DNA of 59,389 nt from an uncultured Clostridia bacterium. Its GTDB lineage: Bacteria; Bacillota; Clostridia; Christensenellales; CAG-138. The stretch covers positions 1 through 59,389 of the forward strand of contig CALGGM010000121.1 in NCBI GenBank assembly GCA_937915925.1, given 5' to 3'. The translations under genes were made by a program, and so were the position numbers. The notes below the pieces were generated by a model, which was not told where the DNA came from, ran no database searches, and was given only the letters and a program-made list of their open reading frames with translations. Positions 39,613 to 47,780 of this stretch are shown piece after piece (positions within the stretch are counted from its first letter, which is position 1; the number at the start of each line of letters is the position of its first letter).

Positions 39613-40509
39613 ATGGCAAAATTGATGGAATGCATTCCGAACATCAGCGAGGGCCGGAATCTGGACCTCGTTGAAGAATTCGCAGACATCGTGCGCGCCG
39701 TTCCCGGCGTCACGCTCATCGACTATTCGTCCGACGCGAGCCACAACCGCTCCGTGTTCACCTTCCTCGGCGACCCCGATCAGGTGATGGAGGCGGCGTT
39801 CCGCTTCGCAAAGCACGCGGTCGAGAAGATCGACCTTCGCGTACACGAGGGCGAGCATCCGCGCATGGGTGCGGTCGACGTCATCCCGTTCGTGCCGATC
39901 CGCGACATCGATATGGCAGAGTGCGTCGAGCGCTCCAAGGTGCTCGGAAGCCGCATTGCGCAAGAGCTCGACCTTCCCGTGTTCCTCTATGAGGAAAGCG
40001 CGTCCGCGCCGCACCGCAAGAACCTCGCGGCGATCCGTAAGGGCCAGTTCGAGGGCATGGCGGAAAAAGTCTTGGAGGATCAGTGGCATCCGGATTTCGG
40101 CGGCAACCGCATCCATCCGAGCGCGGGCGTCGTCGCGGTCGGCGCGCGTCAGCCCTTGATCGCGTTCAACATCAACCTCGACACCTCCGACGTGTCGATC
40201 GCAAAGAAGATCGCAAAGATCATCCGCGAAAAGGACGGCGGCTTCCGCGCGGTCAAGGCGCTCGGCGTCATGCTCGAGGAGCGCAATATCGCGCAGGTCT
40301 CGATCAACATGTGCGACTATAAGCAGACGCCGCTGTACCGCGTCCTGGAGTTCGTCCGCTTCGAGGCGGCGCGCTACGGCGTACACGTCGTCGGCACCGA
40401 GATCATCGGTCTTGCGCCGATGATGGCGTTCGTCGACGCGGCGGACTACTATCTGCAGATCGAAAAATTTGACGCTTTTAAGCAGGTATTGGAGTGCCAT
40501 CTTCTGTGA
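39613..40509 (+). CDS. ftcD: Glutamate formimidoyltransferase
   Basis: Protein of 298 aa (EC 2.1.2.5), transferring the formimino group of N-formimino-L-glutamate to tetrahydrofolate and releasing glutamate. Family motifs: MECIPNISEGRN, DYSSDASHNRSVFTFLGDP, RVHEGEHPRMGAVDVIPFVP and VGARQPLIAFNINLDT. Stand-alone transferase domain; the cyclodeaminase is a separate gene (fchA) downstream. Overlaps hutI. Confidence 0.95.
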   Translation: MAKLMECIPNISEGRNLDLVEEFADIVRAVPGVTLIDYSSDASHNRSVFTFLGDPDQVMEAAFRFAKHAVEKIDLRVHEGEHPRMGAVDVIPFVPIRDIDMAECVERSKVLGSRIAQELDLPVFLYEESASAPHRKNLAAIRKGQFEGMAEKVLEDQWHPDFGGNRIHPSAGVVAVGARQPLIAFNINLDTSDVSIAKKIAKIIREKDGGFRAVKALGVMLEERNIAQVSINMCDYKQTPLYRVLEFVRFEAARYGVHVVGTEIIGLAPMMAFVDAADYYLQIEKFDAFKQVLECHLL

Positions 40510-41741
40510 AACAGGTCTTTTTCAACATCGGCGAGCTGAAGACCGCGCGCGGAACGGAGGCGGTCGCAGGCAAAGCGCAGGGAACGCTTGATACGCTGCA
40601 TAACGCGTGGATCCTCACCGAGGACGGCGTGATCGCCGCGCTCGGCGAGGGCGCTGCGCCGTACGCGGACGAGGCGGTCGACTGCCGCGGCAAGCTCGTC
40701 ACGGCGGGCCTTGTGGACTGCCACACGCATCTGGTGTTCGGCGGCTGGCGCGAGCACGAGCTTACGATGAAGCTTCAGGGCAAAACCTATCTCGAGATCC
40801 TCGCGGCGGGCGGCGGGATCCTGTCCACGGTGCGCGACACGCGCGCCGCTTCGGAGGACGCGCTGTACGAAAAGACGCGCGGGCTGTTCCTCGAAATGCT
40901 CGTGTACGGCACAACGGCGGTCGAGATCAAAAGCGGCTACGGGCTCGATCTTGAGACCGAGAAGAAGCAGCTTCGCGTGGTGCGCCGCTTGAAAGAGGAG
41001 TTCGGCGACGTCGCCGCGACGTATCTCGGCGCGCACGCGTTCCCGGAGGGCATGGCGCACGAGACGTACGTCGACTGGCTTTGCGATACGGCGATTCCCG
41101 CGATCGCGGCGGAAGGGCTTGCGGATTTCTGCGATGCGTTCTGCGACGACGGCGTGTTCACCGCGGCGCAGTCCGAGCGCATCCTAAACGCCGGAAAGCG
41201 GTTCGGCATGGTCCCGAAGCTGCACGCCGATGAGATCATGGAGATCGGCGGAACGCAGGCTGCCGCGCGCGTGGGCGCGATCTCCTGCGACCATCTTTCC
41301 GAAACCGGTGAAGAGGGCATCAGGGCGCTTCGTGACGGCGGCGTGATCGCGGTCATGCTGCCCGCAACGTCGTTCTATCTCAAAAAGCCGTACGGCAATT
41401 TCCGCGGCATGATCGACGCGGGCGTGCCCGTGGCGGTCGCGACGGACATGAACCCCGGTTCCTCGCCGAACCTCGCGCTGCCGTTCGCCATGACGGCGGG
41501 CTGTCTCTACGGGCGGCTGACGCCGGAGGAGATGCTGACCGCGGCGACCTTAAACGGCGCTGCGGCGATCGGCATGGCGGATCGGATCGGCACGCTCGAG
41601 CCCGGCAAGCAGGCGGACCTCGTCGTGTGGGACACGGAGAACCTCGATCGGCTCATCTACCGCTACGGAACCAATCGCGCGGTCGCGGTGTTCAAGCGCG
41701 GCGAGCGCATGACAGGAAAGGAGAACCTATGGAATATTTAA
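40506..41741 (+). CDS. hutI: Imidazolonepropionase
   Basis: Protein of 411 aa (EC 3.5.2.7), opening the imidazolone ring to N-formimino-glutamate. Amidohydrolase metal motifs are present: VDCHTHLVFGGWREHE, KLHADEI, CDHLSET and VATDMNPGSSPN. The GTG at 40506 overlaps the ftcD stop and has GGAG 11 bp upstream; another GTG at 40494 is too near the SD. It overlaps fchA by 13 bp. Confidence 0.95.
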   Translation: MKQVFFNIGELKTARGTEAVAGKAQGTLDTLHNAWILTEDGVIAALGEGAAPYADEAVDCRGKLVTAGLVDCHTHLVFGGWREHELTMKLQGKTYLEILAAGGGILSTVRDTRAASEDALYEKTRGLFLEMLVYGTTAVEIKSGYGLDLETEKKQLRVVRRLKEEFGDVAATYLGAHAFPEGMAHETYVDWLCDTAIPAIAAEGLADFCDAFCDDGVFTAAQSERILNAGKRFGMVPKLHADEIMEIGGTQAAARVGAISCDHLSETGEEGIRALRDGGVIAVMLPATSFYLKKPYGNFRGMIDAGVPVAVATDMNPGSSPNLALPFAMTAGCLYGRLTPEEMLTAATLNGAAAIGMADRIGTLEPGKQADLVVWDTENLDRLIYRYGTNRAVAVFKRGERMTGKENLWNI

Positions 41742-42385
41742 CGGATCTGACCGTAAACGCGTTTACGGATGTCTTGGCGAGCGACGCGCCCGCTCCCGGC
41801 GGCGGCTCGGTCGCCGCGCTGTTCGGCGCGTGCGGAACGGCGCTTGCCGTGATGACGGCGAATCTGACGATCGGCAAGAAGAAGTATGCCGACGATTGGA
41901 AGAACGCAGAGGCGGCAAAGACCGTCGGCGAGCCGATCATCGAGCAGTTCAAAAAGGCGATTGACGACGATACGCTGGCGTTCAACAAGCTGTTTCAAGC
42001 GATGCATCTCCCGAAGGAGACCGACGAGCAGAAGGCTGTTCGCCGCGCCGCCATCGAGGAGACCACCAAGGAAGCGGCGAACCTGCCGTTCCATACGCTG
42101 ACGCTTTGCGAAAAGTCTCTCGCGGTGCTGGATCAGCTGGAGGGGCGGATCAACCCGAACTGCGCGAGCGACCTCGGCGTGGCGGCGGCTGCGATCGTGA
42201 CGGCAGCGCGCGGCGCGTGGCTGAACGTCTGCATCAATCTTCAGTCGCTGTCCGACGGCGCGTTCGTAAACGATCTTTATACGCGCGCAAAGGAAATTTA
42301 TGACAATGTTACGGCGCGTGCCGAGGAGCTGTATCAAAAAATCGATGGGCAATGCCGTCCTGTTTGCAACCAAACCGAGGGTTAA
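41729..42385 (+). CDS. fchA: Formimidoyltetrahydrofolate cyclodeaminase
   Basis: Protein of 218 aa (EC 4.3.1.4), producing 5,10-methenyl-THF and ammonia from 5-formimino-THF. The start TVNAFTDVLASDAPAPGGGSVAALFGACGTAL is the FTCD_C signature, and NPNCASDLGVAAAAI follows the family. ATG at 41729 has SD AAAGGAG. Last pathway gene of the operon; it returns the one-carbon unit to the folate pool. Confidence 0.94.
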   Translation: MEYLTDLTVNAFTDVLASDAPAPGGGSVAALFGACGTALAVMTANLTIGKKKYADDWKNAEAAKTVGEPIIEQFKKAIDDDTLAFNKLFQAMHLPKETDEQKAVRRAAIEETTKEAANLPFHTLTLCEKSLAVLDQLEGRINPNCASDLGVAAAAIVTAARGAWLNVCINLQSLSDGAFVNDLYTRAKEIYDNVTARAEELYQKIDGQCRPVCNQTEG

Positions 42386-42423
42386 GCGGTATTCTTTGCA
42401 AAACAAGGAAAGGAGCAATGCTT

Positions 42424-43800
42424 ATGAAACGCATGCTTTGCATCATTCTCTCGGGGCTTCTGCTGCTCTCGGCAGCGGCATGTACCGTAACCGCGGCGCC
42501 CGTTGACCCCGAAACGCCCGCGGGGGAGCCGGAGGAGGTTCAGCCGGCGGAGCCCGCAGTCGAACAGGGCGGTACGGACGAAAAGCTTCCCGTCGAGCCG
42601 ATCGACGATCCCATTGACGGACCGATCGAGCTGACCGATCCGATCGAGCCGATCTATGTGCCCGAGGGCGAAGGCGCGACCGTAAACGGGTACGCGGACT
42701 TTTCGAACCTGCTTTCCGCGGCGCTGCTTTCCGGCACGCAGAACCGCAATCTGTCGCCGATCAGCGTGTACCTCGCGCTTGCAATGCTGACCGAGGGCGC
42801 GAACGGCGAAACGCAGGCGGAGCTTCTGAAGCTCTTAGGCTGCAAGGATATCGCGGAGCTTCGCGGCGAGTGCGGCGCAATGCTCGAATCGCTTTCGATC
42901 CGCGATGAAAACAGTACGCTGGAGATCCACAACTCGCTCTGGATGGCGGAGGCGATCGACGGCATGCCCGTCAGCTTCCACGAGAGCTACCTCACGTCGC
43001 TGCACGACGTCTATCAGTCCGAAGCGAACACCGTGCAGTTCGGCACGCTGTCCGCGGGGAAGCAGATCGCGGACTGGATCAACGAGCAGACGCGCGGCAA
43101 GATCGACGTGCAGCCCGAGGCGATGCGCTTTGACCCGTCGATGCTCGCGGTGCTGATCAACACGATCTATCTGAAGGACGGCTGGAGCGAGCAGTTCAAT
43201 GAGGAAGCAACGGCGCCCGATACGTTCTACGCGCCCGACGGCGAGATGCAGGTCGACTACATGAACCGTCACGACGGCAACTCCACCGTGCGCTTCGGCG
43301 ACGGCTGGATGGCGTATCGCGTGTATCTCAGAAACGTCGGCTATGTCACGTTCGTCCTGCCGGACGAGGGCATCGCGCTTTCGAAGCTCTTGGGCTCGCC
43401 GGACGCGATCGACAAGCTTTTGCACGCGGGCGTCGAGCGTAAGTACGACGTCAGCCTGAAGATCCCGAAGTTCCAATTCAAGGACAAGATGGAGCTGACC
43501 GAGGTATTGAAGGCGCTCGGGCTCAACGTCAGCCTTTCGAACGGCGCGGACTATTCCGGCATGTCGGACACGCCGTGCGCGGTCGATCAGATCCTGCAGG
43601 AGTCGTACATCGGCGTCGATGAGCAGGGCGTGGAAGCCGCGGCATACACCATGATCACCAACCGCGCGACCGCGTTCATGCCCGTGGAGCTCGAGAAGAT
43701 CGATTTCCACCTGACCCGCCCGTTCTTCTACGCGATCGAATCGTACGACGGCGCGGTGCTGTTCATCGGCACGGTCACCAACCCCGCTGCAGGCGAATAA
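42424..43800 (+). CDS. Serpin family protease inhibitor, lipoprotein (1)
   Basis: Protein of 458 aa. Lipoprotein signal peptide (LLLSAAAC), an acidic Pro/Glu linker to about residue 75, then a serpin domain: NRNLSPISVYLALAMLTEGANGETQ, VLINTIYLKDGWSEQF, and near the end the hinge GVEAAAYT, with RPFFYAI and LFIGTVTNP in the last strands. The hinge fits inhibitory serpins. Counting 15 residues from the hinge Gly puts P1-P1' near Thr-Ala in NRATAFMP, but the loop is longer than in alpha-1-antitrypsin, so the scissile bond is uncertain. It lies 38 bp after fchA without an obvious promoter, so it may be expressed with the hut operon. Confidence 0.92.
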   Translation: MKRMLCIILSGLLLLSAAACTVTAAPVDPETPAGEPEEVQPAEPAVEQGGTDEKLPVEPIDDPIDGPIELTDPIEPIYVPEGEGATVNGYADFSNLLSAALLSGTQNRNLSPISVYLALAMLTEGANGETQAELLKLLGCKDIAELRGECGAMLESLSIRDENSTLEIHNSLWMAEAIDGMPVSFHESYLTSLHDVYQSEANTVQFGTLSAGKQIADWINEQTRGKIDVQPEAMRFDPSMLAVLINTIYLKDGWSEQFNEEATAPDTFYAPDGEMQVDYMNRHDGNSTVRFGDGWMAYRVYLRNVGYVTFVLPDEGIALSKLLGSPDAIDKLLHAGVERKYDVSLKIPKFQFKDKMELTEVLKALGLNVSLSNGADYSGMSDTPCAVDQILQESYIGVDEQGVEAAAYTMITNRATAFMPVELEKIDFHLTRPFFYAIESYDGAVLFIGTVTNPAAGE

Positions 43801-43812
43801 CGCTATGACCCA

Positions 43813-43834
43813 AAAGAACCCTTCGGGGTTCTTT
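43813..43834 (+). terminator. Hairpin after the first serpin
   Basis: AAAGAACCC and GGGTTCTTT form a 9 bp stem with TTCG loop. There is no free T run after it, so termination may be partial. Confidence 0.55.
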
Positions 43835-43899
43835 CAGACTGTCGTAGAAGGGGTCAGACCGTTTGCGGCGAGATGATTCAAATGAATACTTGTAGGAAC

Positions 43900-44029
43900 G
43901 GGCTGTTAAGAAAGTCCTGTCATTCTGAGCCTTTAGGCGAAGAATCTCCAAGAAACAGTACAAACTTTTAGGAGATCCTTCGTCGCTGACGCTCCTCAGG
44001 ATGACATTTCGAGACTTTCTTAACAGCCC
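43900..44029. repeat. Foldback element with 17 bp terminal inverted repeats
   Basis: GGGCTGTTAAGAAAGTC (43900-43916) and its exact reverse complement (44013-44029) enclose an imperfect foldback of TGTCATTCTGAG...GAAGAATCTCC and GGAGATCCTTC...CTCAGGATGACA. It has the shape of a MITE but no target duplication is visible. It marks the left side of the AT-rich island. Confidence 0.65.
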
Positions 44030-44177
44030 CTATCTATCATTTCGTCGCAAACTATCCGCGTTTTCTCTCGGTCGCATACGCAAGTATAGCTCCCTCGCGA
44101 AAAACGCGAATTCGGAGGAGGTTTGTCAAGGGGGATTTTCAAAAGCAAAGCCGATTTGGGTCGATTATGCTTTTTCG

Positions 44178-44206
44178 TTGCGTTATGTCGACTTCTATGA
44201 TAAGAT
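44178..44206 (+). promoter_or_regulatory. Promoter of the AT-rich island genes
   Basis: TTGCGT (44178-44183), 17 bp, TAAGAT (44201-44206) with TGA before it. The ATG at 44240 is 34 bp downstream. Confidence 0.55.
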
Positions 44207-44239
44207 AAATGAAACAAATCGGCGTTTGTGAGGATAACG

Positions 44240-44602
44240 ATGATAAATGAAAGAATACAGAAATATATAGAGGATCATTCCTTCTGCTCGGAATACCTTT
44301 TCAAAGACTGGGAAGCATTTCTGGATTATCTCTATGAAGAAGGTGGCCGCGTTTCGTCCATCCTTTGGTGGGATCACTGCAGGAAGAATATGAATCATAT
44401 ATCCTGCGGAAGCGGTGGATACACCGATCCTGATGACCAGAAATGGATGTATGCTGAGACCTGGCTTTATGAAGATAGATTTGAAGAAAGTTCACTTGAA
44501 GATATAAAAGCATATATTCATGAAACGAGAGAGCAGGGTCTTATTCTTGGTGACAAATACATCAGCCGCGATTTAGTGCCGTCCTTCTATCTTGCAGATT
44601 AA
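44240..44602 (+). CDS. Hypothetical acidic protein of the AT-rich island
   Basis: Protein of 120 aa from the ATG at 44240 (SD AGGA, 5 bp spacing); a GTG at 44228 is the alternative. It is soluble, rich in aromatic and acidic residues, with helices at the N-terminus (NERIQKYIEDHSFCSEYLF) and a Trp-rich centre (SSILWWDHCRKN, QKWMYAETWLYED). I do not recognise a family. Base composition is far more AT-rich than the neighbouring genes, a sign of transfer. The next gene starts 95 bp downstream on the same strand. Confidence 0.7.
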   Translation: MINERIQKYIEDHSFCSEYLFKDWEAFLDYLYEEGGRVSSILWWDHCRKNMNHISCGSGGYTDPDDQKWMYAETWLYEDRFEESSLEDIKAYIHETREQGLILGDKYISRDLVPSFYLAD

Positions 44603-44696
44603 CAAATTCCAACTGTGTGATGAATAATGGTACGCTTGCACCTAAGGCATGCACAAGGTTCACAATCGTAAAAATATAGAAAGAGGTAAACTTAAC

Positions 44697-45659
44697 ATGA
44701 AGAAATTGTTAACGGCATTTTTAAGTATCACGATGATTTTTTCTCTTGCTTCCTGTGGGTCGGAAGTAGGAAACAAATGGAAGTACTCCAAGGAGGATCT
44801 TGCATCGTTTAATGAAGTGTTTTCAGAAAAAGCACTGGATCAGGATGATAACGGGATCGATATCATATATATTAGCGATGGTGAATTTGATAAGAAAATC
44901 AGCAAGGATGACGTTCTGGTATTCAACTATGATCTACTTGAAGAAGATGTAAATTATGAGTATGTCTCATATGATCTCATCAAAAAACATCAAATTACTA
45001 CCGAGAAAATAGAAATAACAACCGATCCTGACAAATTGCTTGTGTATTTTTATGGCGATGACGATTTATTCGTGAATTACGGCGTACTTGTCAATAAAGA
45101 CGCGAGCAAAGACAGAAAATATGTTATTACAAAAACTAATAAGGAGTATCTTGGCGGTGATTATACAGACGGAGATACAAACGTGAGCTTTGCACCACTA
45201 TTCTCATATTTGGACGCTCATGGAGTTTCAGTGGAACAACTTATCGAGGACGGTGTCATCAGTGAACCTGTCGCGGAAAGAATTGCTAAAAATGACAATC
45301 AATTGACGATTTCAGTCATAGGAATGCTTTGCTCCTACCTAGGATGTAAAGTTGAAGATATCATAAAATATGAAGAATCAGGTGTCTATGAAGTTGCCCA
45401 TGAGATCGACTGGAATACAGAAACTGTAAAAAAGCAAAACTATGATTGCAGGGGAGTTGTCGGCTTTTACCCTCTGAGAGATTATCTTAATTCACAGGGA
45501 AAGACCGTGAACCAGTTAGTAAAAGATGGAATAATACAAAGTAGTTCAGCAACAAGGATCTCTTATAATCATAATTTTACCCTTAAATTTATAATGTATC
45601 TGTGTGGACAATTACAGACGGATGTTTCCAATATAATTAGTTTTGTAGAATACAATTGA
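44697..45659 (+). CDS. Exported lipoprotein with two XRE-like helix-turn-helix domains
   Basis: Protein of 320 aa from the ATG at 44697. The signal peptide and lipobox are clear (MKKLLTAFLSITMIFSLASC, lipid on C20). Residues 25-155 are of unknown fold, acidic and beta-rich. Residues 162-226 (FAPLFSYLDAHGVSVEQLIE..LCSYLGCKVEDIIKY) and 253-318 (FYPLRDYLNSQGKTVNQLVK..LCGQLQTDVSNIISF) both match the layout of the Cro/C1-type HTH_26 domain: helix, G-x-(S/T)-x-x-x-L, turn, then (L)C..L.(C/T)x(V)x(D/N)II. A DNA-binding-type fold outside the membrane is unusual. AT-rich like its neighbour. Function unknown. Confidence 0.75.
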   Translation: MKKLLTAFLSITMIFSLASCGSEVGNKWKYSKEDLASFNEVFSEKALDQDDNGIDIIYISDGEFDKKISKDDVLVFNYDLLEEDVNYEYVSYDLIKKHQITTEKIEITTDPDKLLVYFYGDDDLFVNYGVLVNKDASKDRKYVITKTNKEYLGGDYTDGDTNVSFAPLFSYLDAHGVSVEQLIEDGVISEPVAERIAKNDNQLTISVIGMLCSYLGCKVEDIIKYEESGVYEVAHEIDWNTETVKKQNYDCRGVVGFYPLRDYLNSQGKTVNQLVKDGIIQSSSATRISYNHNFTLKFIMYLCGQLQTDVSNIISFVEYN

Positions 45660-45840
45660 ACTTATCTGTAAACTATTGTGATTGGCAATGTAAAGCTTGT
45701 AATAAAAAATTTAAGACAATATATTTGCTCGATGAGGTTAATGAGCAGATGCCAAATTGACAAATTCCGGTTTGTCGGAATGAAGCGGATTTGAACCATC
45801 CGGAAACAATTTCTGTTCGGAAGGTTTTTGCTTGCTCACA

Positions 45841-45882
45841 AGCGCACTTATACACCGCCGCATGGTGGTGTATAAGTGCGCT
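45841..45882. repeat. Long near-perfect palindrome
   Basis: AGCGCACTTATACACC plus GCC pairs with GGT plus GGTGTATAAGTGCGCT around a 4-base loop GCAT: 19 pairs with one wobble. No T run follows on either strand, so it is not a simple terminator. Confidence 0.75.
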
Positions 45883-45897
45883 CTTCCAGAAAAAGAA

Positions 45898-45995
45898 TGT
45901 CATCCTGAGGAGGAAGCGAGGAAGGATCTCAGAGCGAAACTATGATGTATTCGATCTTGCGATCAGAGATTCTTCGCCTTCGGCTCAGAATGACA
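45898..45995. repeat. Foldback TGTCATCCTGAG element
   Basis: Starts TGTCATCCTGAGG and ends CGGCTCAGAATGACA; the inner arms GAAGGATCT and AGATTCTTC are imperfect complements. Same family as 30488 and 43917. Confidence 0.65.
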
Positions 45996-46089
45996 CGTTT
46001 TTGTTTTTAACCTGCCGAGAGAAAAGATCCTTTCCGATAGCTGCTATCATTCATTTACCGCAGAAAGATCATCGCACAGCTATTCTGTA

Positions 46090-46385
46090 GTAGCGGTTGA
46101 AAACCACCCTTTAGAGAATACCTCTTCTGCCACCCTTCCCAACAGTCTGCTTTTCGTTGGGATTGTCACGGCGCGGCACAGAACGAGACGGAAGGGGCGG
46201 AAGACAATCCCTCCGTCGGGCTTCGCCCGCCACCTCCCTTTGCACAAGGGAGGCTTTTGGTTGCGTACACAGAGGCCCCCTTGTGTAAAGGGGGCTGTCA
46301 GCTTTAGCTGACTGGGGGATTGTCACGGCGCGGCAAGTCTTCCCCTTGATGGGGAAGGTGGCGCCGAAGGCGACGGATGAGGTGT
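46090..46385. repeat. Dispersed repeats upstream of the second serpin
   Basis: Contains CACCTCCCTTTGCACAAGGG, GGCCCCCTTGTGTAAAGGGG, GTCAGCTTTAGCTGACTGGG and TTCCCCTTGATGGGGAAGG with GCGCCGAAGGCGACGGATGA. These are the same short elements found at 33454 and 57664. Confidence 0.65.
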
Positions 46386-46453
46386 CAAAATTTCCATGTA
46401 ACACTTTTGCCCTTTGGATTGTCTTATATACAGAACCCGAAAGGAGAGATCGT

Positions 46454-47701
46454 ATGAAACGCATCATTTCTTTGCTGTTGAGCCTTCTTTTGCTGACCGC
46501 CTTCGCGTGCGCGGGTCCGCGCAAAGCGGCGTCGGCGTACCCGAGCAGCGCGGAGATCACGCCGGTGGCGCTCGGCTTCGACGTGCCGGAGGTAAAAGAC
46601 TATGCGGACTTTACCTGCCTGCTGTCCGCGGCGGTCCTGGACGGCGAGAGCAACCGCAATTTCTCGCCGATCAGCGCATATCTCGCGCTTTCGATGGCGG
46701 CGGAGGGCGCAAACGGCAAGACGCAGGCGGACCTTTTAGCGCTTCTCGGCAGTCCGAGCCTTGACGCGCTGCGCACGTCGACCGGCGAGATGACGGAACG
46801 CCTGACCCGGAAGACCGAACCCGGCGAGATCCGGCTTTGCAATTCGCTTTGGATGTCGGACACGTTCCCGCTCCGAAAGGACTACAAAACCCGCCTTGCG
46901 GACAGCTACGGCGCGAACGCGGAAACGGTGCGGTTCGGTACAAGTGCGGCGGGGAAGCGGATCTCCGGCTGGATCGCGGACAACACGAACAGGCTGATCA
47001 CGCCCGATCCCGACGCAATGGCGTTCAACGGAATGACCCTTGCGGTGCTGCTGAACACGGTATACTTCCGCGATCAGTGGTCATGGCGGTTCTATGAAAG
47101 CGACAGGGAGCCCGGTACGTTCACCCGCGCGGACGGCACGAAAGAGGACGTCGCGTTCTTCCATCGGCTCTATACGGATGATTACGTTGAGCGCGGCGAT
47201 GGGCTTTTGCGCTATTGGCTGCCGTTTGAAAGCAAGGGCTATATGGTCTTTGTGCTGCCCGACGAGGGCGTTGCGCTTCCGGAGCTTTTAGGCTCGCCCG
47301 AAGCGCTCAAAACACTGCTGTACGGCGGAGAAAGCATCCGCGCCGACGTCGATCTGCTGCTGCCGGAGTTCACGGTCCGCGATCGGTTCGAGCTTCAAGA
47401 CGTTCTCTGCTCCTTGGGAATTGAGGACGCGTTTACGGACGGCGCCGATTTTTCCGGCATGTCGGACGTCCCCACAAGGCTCGACCGCGTGGTGCAGGAA
47501 ACGGTGATCGACCTCAACGAGCTCGGCGTGGAAGCGGCGGCATACACGATCGTCGAAGCGCCGGCGGCGCAGCCGTGGGAGGAAGAGGAGCAGACCCAGC
47601 CGCCGCTCATCGAGTTCCATCTTGACCGACCGTTCCTGTTCGCAATCATGGGCTGGGGCGGCGTCCCGCTGTTTGTCGGCACGGTCGAACATCCCGGATG
47701 A
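46454..47701 (+). CDS. Serpin family protease inhibitor, lipoprotein (2)
   Basis: Protein of 415 aa from the ATG at 46454 (SD AAGGAGAG). Lipobox LLTAFAC. The serpin domain has NRNFSPISAYLALSMAAEG, AVLLNTVYFRDQWSW, the hinge GVEAAAYT and strands RPFLFAI and LFVGTVEHP. The hinge is identical to that of the serpin at 42424, but the loop beyond it differs fully: IVEAPAAQPWEEEEQ against MITNRATAFMPVE. By position P1-P1' would be near Ala-Gln. Clearly a paralogue of serpin 1, with a different predicted protease target. Confidence 0.92.
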   Translation: MKRIISLLLSLLLLTAFACAGPRKAASAYPSSAEITPVALGFDVPEVKDYADFTCLLSAAVLDGESNRNFSPISAYLALSMAAEGANGKTQADLLALLGSPSLDALRTSTGEMTERLTRKTEPGEIRLCNSLWMSDTFPLRKDYKTRLADSYGANAETVRFGTSAAGKRISGWIADNTNRLITPDPDAMAFNGMTLAVLLNTVYFRDQWSWRFYESDREPGTFTRADGTKEDVAFFHRLYTDDYVERGDGLLRYWLPFESKGYMVFVLPDEGVALPELLGSPEALKTLLYGGESIRADVDLLLPEFTVRDRFELQDVLCSLGIEDAFTDGADFSGMSDVPTRLDRVVQETVIDLNELGVEAAAYTIVEAPAAQPWEEEEQTQPPLIEFHLDRPFLFAIMGWGGVPLFVGTVEHPG

Positions 47702-47703
47702 GA

Positions 47704-47780
47704 CAGCGAAAAGAGAAGAGAGAAAAGAGAAGAGTGAAAAGAACAGGAAGGGCTTCCGCGGGAACCCCTTCTTTCTTCAG
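47704..47780 (+). terminator. Purine tract plus terminator hairpin after serpin 2 (copy 2)
   Basis: A G/A run with AAGAGAAGAG units leads into AAGGGCTTCC-GCG-GGAACCCCTT (47748-47770, one mismatch) and a CTTTCTTC tail. It belongs to the purine-tract family of 25505 and 52577. Confidence 0.65.

Larger units (their letters stand above)
45660..46453. other. Gene-free spacer between the AT-rich island and the second serpin
   Basis: I see no credible gene in these 794 bp. The first 130 bp are AT-rich and look like degenerate former coding sequence. Then come a long palindrome (45841-45882), a foldback TGTCATCCTGAG element (45898-45995) and a block of dispersed repeats (46090-46385). The serpin gene begins 69 bp later. 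Confidence 0.6.

Noticed and set aside
43900..44029. Insertion sequence
   Set aside because: Only 130 bp, no transposase and no target duplication; described as a MITE-like repeat instead.
44001..44231. 76-codon plus-strand frame before the island gene
   Set aside because: It runs through the inverted repeat and the promoter, has no SD and no recognisable protein features.
45841..45882. Intrinsic terminator
   Set aside because: The stem is long enough, but no T run follows on either strand and no gene ends nearby.
45673..45903. Minus-strand small gene in the island spacer
   Set aside because: It spans the long palindrome, lacks an SD and has no protein features.
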